Shown here: positions 1 through 9,009 of the stretch, in pieces
Position numbering within the stretch: position 1 is the first letter of the stretch
Layout: every line of letters begins with the position of its first letter
Origin: Bradyrhizobium sp. 139
GTDB lineage: Bacteria; Pseudomonadota; Alphaproteobacteria; Rhizobiales; Xanthobacteraceae
Reading direction: 5' to 3'
NCBI RefSeq assembly: GCF_023074175.1
Contig: NZ_JADPKS010000152.1
Span: 33,059 to 97,058 of the forward strand
Length of the DNA: 64,000 nucleotides
Position numbers and translations under genes: made by a program
The notes under the pieces: model-generated
What the model was told of the DNA's origin: nothing
The model's input: the letters and a program-made list of their open reading frames with translations, nothing else
Databases searched by the model: none

Positions 1-2632
1 CCCATCTTGGGACAAATTCGCGTTTGAACTCGGAAGCGGCCTTTTGCAGGAATGTTGCGTGGTCCGCTCGACCCTGCAGCTTCCTGTTATACTCCACCAC
101 AGCGCATGAGAATTTAGTGATGTCGCCAGCGAAAGAAATGTCATGTAAAGCGTTATTAAGTAGGTTTTCCGAGTATCCACGCTTGAAGCTCTGTTCGGCT
201 ACATGGACGAAACGCCGCCTTCCCGGTCCTGCACCCGGGTCGGACTCCGTTTGCCTATGGGGTGGCACCGTGTCTGGTTGCGAGCTTCTGGATCCTTGAT
301 TGCCGAGCCAGGGTTTGTCATCAGAACCTAAAGAGGTTTCTTCTCGACCTGGCGCTCCACCCTCCGGCACTGGGGGAAAACCGCACCGTCGCGCAGTGGC
401 TTCACGTGGCGCAGCGCCCAAGATCCGATGTGCGCCAACGGAGGGTCCGGAAGATCTGTCGCCAAGGGCATCATCGGCACCGCGCGCAATGCGAGCGAAG
501 GACGTCCTTCTATCTTGAGGCCCAGAGTGCATCCGCTCCAGGACGGAATCGAACGATTGGCTGCCTTCCCCATGGGCAAGACTTGATTCCGAGTTCGCTG
601 CCTTCGCCAGTCCCTGCGCCTCGGACAACATCATCTTGAGCCGGACTGTTTTCTCGTGCACTTCGTGCACATGCGCAAGCGTGAGCAGGCCGCGTCGACG
701 AGGCTCTTCCAGCGCGTCCAGACAGGCCTGCATCTCGGCGGCCTGCGTCTGCAGGCGCTCGACCACGATGCCCACTACGTGATCGGCGTCCTCGGGCTTC
801 ATCTGGCGCGCTTGCGAGACGGTCCTTTGCTGACCAGCCAGATCGAACTGCAAAAGTTCGTCCAACCGCTTGACCAGTGGCGCCAACGCCTCCGTCGACG
901 CCGGGGCCTGCCAGACCGCCGAGTGTGCCGCCGCCGACGACGCACTTGCATGCGCCTCCTTGGCGCTCACAAGCTTCTTCGTACCTAGATCCGAGCGCAC
1001 GAGAACCTTGTCCGCTGGCGCCGTGTCGCTGTCGCCCGCGGCGACTTGCGGCTCGGGCCGCCCGGCGTCAGCAGCCGGCTTGCGGTTGCCTTTCCCCTCC
1101 CTGCGCGCTGCGGTGCCTTTGGCCACCGCTGCCTTGCCGGCAGTGTCGACCGGTATCGCAGCGCCAGCGGCTGGCGTCTTCGGCTGCAGTGCCAGAGTGC
1201 CTTTCGCCACTGCAGCCTTGCCGGCAGTGTCGGCCGGTATCGTAGCGCCAGCGTCGGCCGGCGGTGCAATGATGGCTGACGTTTTCAGCTGCAGTGCCAG
1301 GAAGTGCATGATCTCGCGCGCAGTGATCCGGGCGTCGTCCACGATCTGGCCCAACAGTTCCAATGGGAGGCTGGCACCTGTTCGGTTATCGCTTAGCTTG
1401 GCAAGGATGTCGTCGTGCAACGCCAACGCAAATTCCGAAAGCCGTTCCATGACTCGTTCCAGAACGGTGCAGTGCTCTGCGTCGAGTGCCGCTCCGTCCT
1501 TGTGCAGAACGGCTTCCTCCGTCGAGAGGAATGCCGGAAAAACATCCTCGACAAAGGTCCCGAGCAGATGCACCCCCCCGTTCTCACCCATGAGGGCGTC
1601 CCTCACGGCTGGTTCAAACGTGCTCGCCTGAGACTCAATGATAAGTTGCGCGAGCGCAATCCGCGATTGCAGACACATGTACCCCGCATGAAGTACCAAG
1701 CCGGTATTCAGGCGTAGTGCGGCCTCTTCGGGCTTCCGCATCTCGGGCGTCGTGCTTGGCAAGTTGGCGGTGGCCTCGCAGACGGACACCATCCGTTCCG
1801 AGCGCAACAGCTTCTTTCCCCACCACTCGATGACAGGCACATGGTCCTTCACCATACTGGAAGCCACTCGGCTCAGCTGGTCGGGGGTAGCGTTGGATTC
1901 CAAAATCCGCTGGAACAGGGCTGCCGAATTCTTTCTGCGCTCTTGCAAGGCGGGGATAGTCGGTGAGGCCAGTGCGTTGCATTGGTGGGCCGCATCGAGC
2001 ACGGCATAGCGGTATCGACGGGCCTCAGCGTCGGACAGAATGCTCCGCGCCACGGCCGGGCGCAGGCTCGCGTAGTAGTCCAGAACTGCTGAGCCTGCTT
2101 TGACGAACCGATCGGTCAGCTCTTGCGCCTCCTCCGAGTTCTGGGCTTGCATGGCCGCATTACGGCAAGCGTCAAGTTCCTCAACCAGGCGATCCATGTG
2201 TCGCTTTGTTGCGTTGATTTCTTCCTCTGATGAGGAAATGGGGACTGCCACACCCGAAGTTGGCGGCTGGCTGGTGACCGGCGCCGTGTCTCCACCCTCC
2301 GACACTGAAGGAAAGCCGCGCCGCCGCGCAGTGACTGCACGTGGCGCAGCGGCTGCACGTGGCGCAGCGGCTGCACGTGGCGCAGCGCCTAGGATTCGAT
2401 CTGGGCCAACGGAGGGACCGGAAGACCTGTCGCCAAGGGCATCGTCGGCACCGCGCGCCATGCTAGCGGAGGGCGTCCCTCTATCTTGAGGCCCAGAGCG
2501 CATCCGCTCCACGACGGAATCGAACGATTGACTGCCTTCCCCAGGGGCTAGACTTGAGTGCGAGCGTGAACTGCTCGATCCGGCTCCAGCATCCCCAATG
2601 CGCGATCTGCCAGATCGGCCAATGCCCGTCAT
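1..2632 (-). CDS. Large repeat-containing protein, possible type III effector (3' end off window)
   Basis: An uninterrupted minus-strand frame runs from an ATG at 2632 to the left edge of the window, giving more than 877 codons with no stop; I checked the frame at many points along it. The protein is rich in Ser, Gly, Ala, Arg and Pro near both repeated modules. A module with SLAxGEGSQSFDSVxERM, a GADDALGDRSSGPSVG stretch and an ILGAAPR stretch occurs near the N-terminus and again about 650 residues later. Between them lie helical, Leu/Glu-rich segments and two tandem copies of IPxDTAGKAAVAKGT. No transmembrane segment or classical signal peptide is visible. Large, modular, low-complexity proteins with N-terminal Ser-rich leaders are typical of rhizobial type III effectors, but I found no tts box upstream and no catalytic motif, so the effector reading is inference. 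The start has no strong ribosome binding site. Confidence 0.6.
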   Translation of the reverse strand, partial: MTGIGRSGRSRIGDAGAGSSSSRSHSSLAPGEGSQSFDSVVERMRSGPQDRGTPSASMARGADDALGDRSSGPSVGPDRILGAAPRAAAAPRAAAAPRAVTARRRGFPSVSEGGDTAPVTSQPPTSGVAVPISSSEEEINATKRHMDRLVEELDACRNAAMQAQNSEEAQELTDRFVKAGSAVLDYYASLRPAVARSILSDAEARRYRYAVLDAAHQCNALASPTIPALQERRKNSAALFQRILESNATPDQLSRVASSMVKDHVPVIEWWGKKLLRSERMVSVCEATANLPSTTPEMRKPEEAALRLNTGLVLHAGYMCLQSRIALAQLIIESQASTFEPAVRDALMGENGGVHLLGTFVEDVFPAFLSTEEAVLHKDGAALDAEHCTVLERVMERLSEFALALHDDILAKLSDNRTGASLPLELLGQIVDDARITAREIMHFLALQLKTSAIIAPPADAGATIPADTAGKAAVAKGTLALQPKTPAAGAAIPVDTAGKAAVAKGTAARREGKGNRKPAADAGRPEPQVAAGDSDTAPADKVLVRSDLGTKKLVSAKEAHASASSAAAHSAVWQAPASTEALAPLVKRLDELLQFDLAGQQRTVSQARQMKPEDADHVVGIVVERLQTQAAEMQACLDALEEPRRRGLLTLAHVHEVHEKTVRLKMMLSEAQGLAKAANSESSLAHGEGSQSFDSVLERMHSGPQDRRTSFARIARGADDALGDRSSGPSVGAHRILGAAPREATARRCGFPPVPEGGAPGREETSLGSDDKPWLGNQGSRSSQPDTVPPHRQTESDPGAGPGRRRFVHVAEQSFKRGYSENLLNNALHDISFAGDITKFSCAVVEYNRKLQGRADHATFLQKAASEFKREFVPRW
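365..600 (-). repeat. Internal coding duplication, distal copy
   Basis: Direct repeat partner of 2335-2570, in the same orientation and reading frame. It encodes the second copy of the SLAxGEGSQSFDSV...GADDALGDRSSGPSVG...ILGAAPR module in the large minus-strand ORF. Nucleotide identity is high but not perfect. Confidence 0.8.
1105..1255 (-). repeat. Tandem coding repeat, two units
   Basis: Two adjacent units, about 1110-1170 and 1195-1252, both encode IPxDTAGKAAVAKGT within the large minus-strand ORF. They form a Lys/Ala-rich linker-like segment. Confidence 0.7.
2335..2570 (-). repeat. Internal coding duplication, N-terminal copy
   Basis: Direct repeat partner of 365-600. This copy also carries three tandem units of a 15-base Ala/Pro/Arg-coding repeat (cgtgcagccgctgcg type) at about 2336-2390, which the distal copy lacks. 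Confidence 0.8.
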
Positions 2633-3290
2633 ATTCCATCTCTGATAAAGGCGAGAATCACTGCTTATGATGTTGCGGGCTGATGTCGCTCAGCCATGGT
2701 GTATCAAGGCTTTGGCCCATAACTGCAATCGCCCAGATGGCGCATGGCATGAGGTCTGAGGAACCTGCGGCATGTTTTCGTCAACCGTCATGGTCAGCCC
2801 GGACCCAAGACGGCGTGGCCTACATCCTGGCCAAAGTACACGCCAGCAGCCCAAGATCGGCCGAGACTGGCACGCGATCGCATCACGCCGCACTCGCTAT
2901 CCTCAGTTTTTCAGAGACAGAGTGGAGGTTTGATTGCGCGCTGCCATTCACCGGGACCGTTCTTCGTCCACCTGCGCGAAGATGAATTGCCGGTAGAACC
3001 ACTCCGGCTAAATGCATCCGGGCAAACATGTTCGCGAATCTTTGGCTTCCTACATCCGTTTGCCCGGTGGCTCCCGACTGATTCGCTTCGTCAGCTTCGC
3101 CACTGTAGTGGACATCGAACGAGGCACCAATTCGACCATACATGATGATTCGCACTCCTGCGTTTGCATTGGGTTCAGGCTGATGAGGCGCGGCAGGCCT
3201 AGATAGACCGCCTGGCTGACGATTGGCTGACGAAGGCGTTCTCCCGGATCGATAAAGAAAATCCGAGACCTGGCTCAAGCGTTAATGAAT
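2633..3290. other. Intergenic, no supported gene
   Basis: Only short overlapping frames without recognisable content occur on both strands. It is the upstream region of the large minus-strand ORF. I looked for a tts box (GTCAG...TCGAAAGCT type) on the minus strand and did not find one. Confidence 0.5.
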
Positions 3291-3299
3291 CGGGCTGCG

Positions 3300-3620
3300 G
3301 CCTACACCGGCCGGCGAAGGCCGCAGGTCAGGCCGCCTGGGCCTGCGATCGGGCGCTGTCACCTTATCTGAGGAGCGTCTTGAGCTGGCTGGGACGAAGA
3401 GATTACGGAAGGTTGAGAATATCGAGACGAAGCGCTGCAGGCTTCCCCGGCGAACGGAAGCCCTGCATCGTCCGCTCCCGCTTTCGCAGCGGCACATGGG
3501 AATTCCCGGCCCTGTTGTTGAAGCCCCTGTGCGCGGTGCTCGGCATCCGGCATGACCTGCCGTTTCGCCGCTCAATAGGACCGCAGTGTGATTTTTCATG
3601 GAATAGGGACCCTGCTTGAG
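3300..3620 (-). pseudogene. IS6-family transposase C-terminal remnant
   Basis: Reading the minus strand across two frames gives HRGFNNRAGNSHVPLRKRER and then MQGFRSPG..LQRF VSIFSTFRNLFVPA. This matches the C-terminal end of IS6/IS240-type DDE transposases, where 'H(K)GLNNRAENSH.P.R.RER.M..F.S..QLQRF' precedes the C-terminus. The catalytic D, D and most of the protein are absent, and the remaining part is split by frameshifts, so it cannot transpose. It is the first of three mobile-element fragments packed between 3.3 and 4.2 kb. Confidence 0.6.
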
Positions 3621-3739
3621 GGGTCGTTTTCATCCAAACGGGACCCCCTTAACGCAGGGGCGTGACACTGCTTCCTGTTTCATCGGAGGCATTTGTTTTG
3701 GATGTTGGTTGTGAAGCCGATTGCAAAGATACGCCGGCT

Positions 3740-4030
3740 TTCGCTGGTTCATGGAGACGATCTTCATCGGCAAGGAGAGGCAATACAACCGCCGCTTCCA
3801 GCAGATGCGCGGCCACTATCTTGTCGAGCCGGTGGCCTGCACGCCGGCGTCGGGCTGGGAGAAGGGCCAGGTCGAGAACCAGGTCGGGCTGTGCGCGAGC
3901 GCTTCTTCACGCCGAGGCTCCGCTTCAAAAACCTGGAGGAACTCAACGCCTGGCTGCTCGACCGATGCATCGCTGTGCGGGAAGGCCTCGCGAAGCCTGA
4001 ACTTGTCCAGCGCGCGCCGCGACGACAGCC
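3740..4030 (+). pseudogene. istA: IS21-family istA transposase remnant
   Basis: Two plus-strand frames together read METIFIGKERQYNRRFQQM, HYLVEPVACTPASGWEKGQ, VENQVGL, then VRERFFTPRLRFKNLEELNA and WLLDRC. This is the middle to C-terminal part of the IstA integrase core of IS21 elements. A frameshift near 3895 separates the halves, and both the N-terminal half and the istB partner are missing. Sequence just upstream (about 3600-3655, with ggacccc and ttttcatcc motifs in opposite senses) resembles the DNA that flanks such elements, but no clean terminal inverted repeat was found. Confidence 0.7.
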
Positions 4031-4044
4031 GGAGGATCGATTGA

Positions 4045-4226
4045 TGACACTCGTCGCCGGCATTGCCATTGCCGATCCGGACCTCAGTCTGCGGGCGATC
4101 GCGGCACAGCTCGAGACAATGCGGGAGCGGACGCCGCGCGGCGGCTGGCAATGGGCGGCCTCGTCGGTCGAGCATCTGCTCGATCACGCGAGGCGGTCTC
4201 GGTTTAACGGTGCACGAACCCGCTGA
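4045..4226 (+). pseudogene. Serine-recombinase C-terminal remnant
   Basis: In the same open frame as the end of the istA remnant, the sequence reads DPDLSLRAIAAQLETMRERT followed by PRGGWQWAASSVEHLLDHAR. This has the 'SLRAIAAxL...G..T.RGG.W..SSV..LL' pattern of the C-terminal helix-turn-helix region of resolvase-type site-specific recombinases. The N-terminal catalytic serine domain is absent. The frame is fused to the preceding istA fragment, so this is a junction between two decayed mobile genes. Confidence 0.55.
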
Positions 4227-4299
4227 CGGCTGAAACGGGCATCCGCCGCCGTTCTCCCGCCCTCCCGTTTCGTCCTGGTGTGACAAATAAGGAGAAATT

Positions 4300-5318
4300 C
4301 TACTCTCCCTCTGGCGTAACGTCGGAGCCTGCCCACAAGCGCGGAAGACCGGCGTTGTGATTCCTGATGTTCAGAGCCTTCCATTGCAGCGCGGGGAAGT
4401 TCTCTATCGCGTGCTTGACGGCGGCATCGCCTTGGAGACTGCTGACGTCGATCCGTCCCTCTTCGTAGAGAGCATCAAGGAACGACATCTCGCCGCGATC
4501 ATGTTCGAACAAGGGGGCCAGTCGTTCTTGCCATTCGGCCAGCACGAGCTCGCACCAGGCTTCCGGGCGGCCGTCCTTGTCGAACATGTCGCTCTTCACG
4601 ACGGTCAGCAATTTTCCGCGGAGTTCGTTGGTGTGGTAGCTATATCCGTCCAGCGAGGCCGTCCGCCAGTTCAGGTCCCGTGTGGCCGCCCCGATCGCGA
4701 GCGTAGCGAGCTTGACCTGTTTCCAATCCAGCCCGCGGACGTGCGGCAGGCGCCATGCGTCGTAGAGATCGCGCGATGCGCAGCGCGCGGCCATCGCGAC
4801 GCTTTTTCCGGCGGCGATCTCGCGCAGATCCACGACGTGGATTTTCGTCGCGGTGTAGCCGCCCAGAGAAACGGAATTCATTAGCGACGTCCCGAAGAAC
4901 GGCGTGCGGTACATGTAGTTGACGTCGACCTCGATCGTGCCGGGCCGCCGATGGGCCGAAACGTACCTGAAGCGCCACTTTTCGCCGGCGTGTTCGTCGC
5001 ACGGGGTTCGGAAGAGTTCGTAGCCGTAGTTCCCCATAAGGAGCGGCAGACGCTTCATGATGAGCGCCTTGTCGGCGAGCATTGTTTTTTCCGATCTTCG
5101 GCACCGACGTAGTTCAAGTCGATATCCACCGACAGACGATCGAGACCGAGATAGAACAGGTTGAGCGCCGTACCTCCTTTCAAAGCGAAGAGATGGCCGA
5201 TCTCCCTGTCCTTGGTGAGCCGGTCGAGCACGTCTATGAGGCGGACCACGCGTTCGATTGTCGCGGCTTCGAACGACAGTTCATTGGAAAGCTTCTCCAG
5301 GCGTTCTACCGAGATCAT
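4300..5318 (-). pseudogene. abiEii: AbiEii-type nucleotidyltransferase toxin, frameshifted
   Basis: Two overlapping minus-strand frames together make a full-length AbiEii/type IV toxin. The first (start 5318) has FALKGGTALNLFYL and RLSVDIDLNYV, the GG-T and S-x-D-x-D nucleotidyltransferase motifs. The second continues with MLADKALIMKRLPLLMGNYG to the end at 4300. The break lies at a run of six A bases near 5090; one extra A restores a continuous reading (DRK-KTMLADK). AbiEii toxins transfer nucleotides to RNA targets and act in phage abortive infection with the AbiEi antitoxin. The start overlaps the end of the antitoxin remnant by four bases, the usual arrangement of such pairs. A homopolymer indel could be a true mutation, a sequencing error or slippage. 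The catalytic domain would be truncated as written. Confidence 0.75.
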
Positions 5319-5672
5319 GGCGCCATCTCCGGAGAGCCACCTTCGAACGAAGGATGGAGGAATTCGCTAGGCAGCACCACGTTCCATTCCGGATGCGCCT
5401 CGCCGGCCTGGGACGTCGTGCCTAGCACCGCGCGCGGCGACGACGGTACCGACCGTTTCAAATCCTTCAGCATCTCATCGTCGACGAAGAGGTCTTCGCG
5501 ACGGCTCTCCAGCCAGCAACCGAGGATACCAGCGAGCGACTGGTTCTCGCGAGCTGTCGTCAACTCGACGAGCTTGGTCACGTCGAGGGCGCGCACGGTC
5601 TGTAGCGCGTTAGAGAGTTCTTCGGTGCCCGCCGCCAGGTCGGGCCGCTCGACGCAGTCGACGAGGGTGCCG
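5315..5672 (-). pseudogene. AbiEi-type antitoxin, 3' fragment
   Basis: The C-terminal part of the minus-strand frame ending at 5315 (from about TLVDCVERPDLAAGTEEL through REDLFVDDEMLKDLK to EWNVVLPSEFLHPSFEG) reads like the C-terminal half of AbiEi antitoxins, which control the partner toxin by repressing the operon and neutralising it. It overlaps the toxin start by four bases. Its own N-terminal helix-turn-helix half is missing: at about 5672 the frame runs straight into kdpD sequence, so the fragment is fused in frame to a decayed unrelated gene. The family call rests on the partner and on remembered family pattern. Confidence 0.6.
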
Positions 5673-7105
5673 ATGACGCCGATCAGCCCGCGGCCGGTCC
5701 GCATCGGCAAAAACAGCCGCTTGGCACCCGGCAGCGTATCCGAGCCGCGTCCGGCCGGGCGATCGTTGGACCAGGTCCAGTTCGCCGCTGCAAGGTCGGC
5801 CCTGTCGAGTTCATCCTCGGGCGGATAGCCGGATTTTACCGTGAGCACGCCGTCTTCCGGCAGCAGCAGCACGACGCGTATCGGCGACGTTGGCCGGTTC
5901 GGTGATCGTGAAGGTGTAGACCGACGGCAGGAAGAAGAAATTGTAGCACAGCGAGGCCGCGACGCTGGCGCAAGGCCGACGGCCACGACCAGCAGCGCCA
6001 TCAAATACGGTTTTGGATCGAACGGTTTGGATCGTTCCGCGTTGCGTACCGTTTTCTTTGGAACAGGCTCGGCGGCGAGTTCCTCGCCGGCAATGACATT
6101 GACGCTGATATTGCCGGCGTGCCGCACCAGATCATGCACCACCGAACCGCGCATCAGCTCGAACCACCATGGGCGCGTCGACTTGCTGATGATGATCTGC
6201 GTCACGTTATTGGCATGGGCGAACTGAACGACATCATCGGCGATGCGGCGGCCGACACCGGGAATGGTGATGGACTCGCCGCCGAGCGATTCGGCCAACC
6301 GCATCGTGTCGGCCAATCGGTCGCGCGGCCCGTCGGTCAGTTGCAGGCTGCGCCGCGTCTCGATGGTGACCGCGGTCCAGGGCGCATGCAGCCGGTCTGC
6401 CAGCCGCTTGGTGTAGCGCACCAGGCCCGCGGCGCGCGGATCCTCGCTGAGGCACATCAAAATGCGCTCGCCCGCGGCCCAGGGACCGGCAATGGCATTG
6501 GCCTGCATGTGGGTGAGCAACTGCTCGTCGACCCGCTCGGCGGTGCGGCGCAACGCCAGCTCGCGCAGCGCGGTCAGATTGCCCGGCGAGAAATAATGCT
6601 CCAGCGCGCGCTCGGCTTGTTTGGGGACATAGACCTTGCCCTCCTTCAGCCGCTGGATCAGATCGTCGGGCGTGAGATCGATCAGCTCGATCGCGTCGGC
6701 GCGGTCGAACATCTTGTCCGGTACGGTTTCGCGCACCCGTACATGCGTGATCTGCGCGACCACGTCATTGAGGCTTTCGATGTGCTGGATGTTGACCGCC
6801 GTGTAGACGTCGATGCCACGGGACAGCAACTCCTCGACGTCGAGATAGCGTTTGGGATGACGGCTGCCCGGCGCGTTGGTATGAGCGAGTTCGTCGACAG
6901 GGCGATCTGCGGACGGCGCGCGATCAGTGCGTCGAGGTCCATTTCCTCCAGCGTCTGGTCCTTGTAGCTCAGCCGCTTGCGCGGCAGCACTTCCAGCGCT
7001 TCAGCAGCGCTTCGGTCTCGGCCCGCCCGTGGGTTTCGACCACGCCGATGACGACATCGATGCCCGCCTTCAGCCTTGCATGCGCGCTTTGCAGCATCTC
7101 CACTC
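5673..7105 (-). pseudogene. kdpD: kdpD (osmosensitive K+ channel sensor kinase), decayed 5' part
   Basis: Minus-strand frames reconstruct the N-terminal sensor half of KdpD: MLQSAHARLKAGIDVVIGVV, ETHGRAETEALL, LPRKRLSYKDQTLEEMDLDA, then the universal-stress-like domain up to ELAAEPVPKKTV and the first membrane segment PYLMALLVVAVGL. Single-base frameshifts lie near 6995 and 6905. The Walker A segment before MLQSAH is gone. Inside the membrane region sequence is lost, and only ASVAASLCYNFFFLP and a later RVVLLLPEDGV block remain. The histidine kinase half is absent and the frame is fused to an AbiEi fragment. No kdpFABC or kdpE is visible. KdpD normally senses potassium/turgor; this copy cannot signal. 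Confidence 0.8.
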
Positions 7106-7300
7106 CCTCAGGGGAGAGTAGGCCAAAATACAACCATAGTCGCAGTACAGAATAGGGAGCGGCGACACAGAGCGCCGACTGACTGCTAACGCCCGACTGC
7201 GGCGGGGGTTTCTCCTCCTTTACCCCGCCGCGCCCGAAATCAGATCTGCTGCAAAACGTCGGGCGTCCTCTTCTTTCCTCGCGCAATCAAGGAACAAGAC

Positions 7301-8293
7301 TTGACAGTTCAAATCGGCGTCAATGGCCACTCCATGTTCGCCTCCGGGGCGTACCGCCAGATCAATGACGAGGACGTCTTCAAGACGCTCGCCGCACATA
7401 AACTCAAGCGATACCGCCTGACCATTCCTCTGGCGGCTGACACTGATCCATGGGTAGCGACGCGCTTCACCTCGATCGTAGGCCTTGCCGCCAACTATGG
7501 CGTCACTCTTGAACCTGTTCTGGCGCTTCCGCTAACGTGGGGCGACAAGACCGATGCTGGCAAGTATCCTGCCGGCGACGCTGCTGCGATCTACTCCCAG
7601 GGCTACAATCGGACCCTGGCATTCGTTCGCCAGTTCGCATCTTCAGTCGGCGACTGGGAACTTGGTAACGAGATCAATCTGACCGTCCGTGATGGCAACG
7701 GCTCTCCGTTGTTCGGCAAGGGATGGACCTCTGCCGAGTTCGCTGCATATCCGTCGATGGCCGACTTCGCCAATCTCTTGCGGGGAATGTCGGACGCGAT
7801 CGAGCAGGTACGCCGCGACATCGGCAGAAATCTTCGGCGCATCGTCGGCACCACATCGACGATGTTCGGCTACATCGACTTCATGAAGGCGAATGGCGTC
7901 AAGGTCGATGTGCTCGGCTATCACTATTACGAGCATGCCGCCGTGGACCCGACGAACTACTGGGGCGGAGTTCGTCCCAACTTCAACCTGTTCACAAAGC
8001 TGTCGAGCTACGGCGTTCCAGTCGCCATCAATGAGATGAACGGCGCCGAGATCTACGACGCAACCTTCGTCAACACCTCGACGTCTGCCTCGATGTCGGC
8101 CTGTAACTCAAACCTGGATGCGATGCTGGCGAAGTTCTCTCAGTATTCGTTCATCGAGTGGATCGATCTCTACGAGCTGATCGACGAGCTGGACAAGACT
8201 GGTCCCGAAGGTCGGTTCGGGCTGATGTTCAATCTGTCGACCCCGAAGCCGCTCATGTCGACGGTTGACAAGTATACGGGTGGCCCCCAGTAG
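7301..8293 (+). CDS. Glycoside hydrolase-like (TIM-barrel) protein, possibly truncated
   Basis: A 330-residue protein starting at TTG 7301 behind an AAGGAACA ribosome binding site. It has the layout of clan GH-A glycosidases: an acid/base-type NE motif in WELGNEINL around residues 125-133, a WTSAEFAAYPSMADF helix, DVLGYHYYEH, a second acid in PVAINEMNGAE, and a C-terminal IEWIDLYEL strand. No signal peptide is visible. The TAG stop at 8291 is followed in the same frame by a Pro/Ala linker (about APPAPAPTPAPVSPPAPT), which suggests that the gene once continued into a linker and further domain and was cut by a nonsense change. The substrate is unknown; a plant or bacterial polysaccharide is likely. 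It stands alone between decayed genes. Confidence 0.65.
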   Translation: MTVQIGVNGHSMFASGAYRQINDEDVFKTLAAHKLKRYRLTIPLAADTDPWVATRFTSIVGLAANYGVTLEPVLALPLTWGDKTDAGKYPAGDAAAIYSQGYNRTLAFVRQFASSVGDWELGNEINLTVRDGNGSPLFGKGWTSAEFAAYPSMADFANLLRGMSDAIEQVRRDIGRNLRRIVGTTSTMFGYIDFMKANGVKVDVLGYHYYEHAAVDPTNYWGGVRPNFNLFTKLSSYGVPVAINEMNGAEIYDATFVNTSTSASMSACNSNLDAMLAKFSQYSFIEWIDLYELIDELDKTGPEGRFGLMFNLSTPKPLMSTVDKYTGGPQ

Positions 8294-8571
8294 GCCCCAC
8301 CCGCACCAGCACCGACACCAGCTCCCGTATCGCCTCCGGCGCCGACCATATCCGTGTCCTACCGATGCTCCTGCGTACGGGGCATCGGTCATTTCGTTTT
8401 CCTGTCGATCACCCTGATCGCTTCAGCAACCTCAATGACCGCAACCGCGCATCCGGCATCGGCCTGTTCAATGCCGGTCGCCAGCTCGGCTGGTCTCATG
8501 GGAGCAGCCCTGCTCCACAGATCGATCGACGATACTTGGAAGCTCGCGGTTCAGAGCGGCACGCTCATTGA
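8294..8571. other. Residual linker-coding sequence and spacer
   Basis: The first 54 bases after the glycosidase stop encode Pro/Ala-rich linker sequence in frame. The frame stays open for a further stretch on the plus strand, but nothing in it is recognisable as a domain. Confidence 0.4.
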
Positions 8572-8876
8572 TCAACGCTCTTTGGCCTGTGAGAGACCAA
8601 TCCGTCCTTCATCGCGCTCCGCGAATGTCTCCCCAGACTTCGCTTGTTCAGCAAAGGCCACAATGCTTGCTTCCGTTTCGGCGATCTGGGTCTTCATCTG
8701 TTCGGGACGCGCGGACCATCCGCCGCCATGCGCCTGATGCGGTCGATTTCTTCGACTGTCTGAGCCTGCACCTCATCGGATAGAACGTGAGGGGGCGGCA
8801 ATGCGCAGAGCTTCTCGAACTCATCGCTTTCGCTCTGGAGCACGATCGACGAGTAGTCGGAAAATAATGAGGGCAT
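8572..8876 (-). pseudogene. Unidentified frameshifted gene remnant
   Basis: Two minus-strand frames join as SDEFEKLCALPPPHVLSDEV, EEIDRIRRMAADGPR and, after a one-base shift near 8697, RPEQMKTQIAETEASIVAFA, EQAKSGETFAERDEGRIGL. The composition and helix pattern are those of a genuine protein, probably an alpha-helical or coiled-coil C-terminal region, but I do not recognise the family. No intact start is visible. Confidence 0.4.
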
Positions 8877-9009
8877 CGACCATCTCGTCGGTCTCGTCTA
8901 GGATCAACACTCACGCACGCGGCGAGCCTTTGGATCATATTTTGTGGCGGCCGCTGAAGAGGATTCTGATTCGACATCCAGGCTATGATCCAATGAAGAT
9001 GACAGAGGC

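Noticed and set aside
870..1631. Long plus-strand frame of 253 codons
   Set aside because: It lies opposite the continuous minus-strand ORF 1-2632, has Ser/Ala/Arg-biased antisense composition and no motif; it is a shadow frame.
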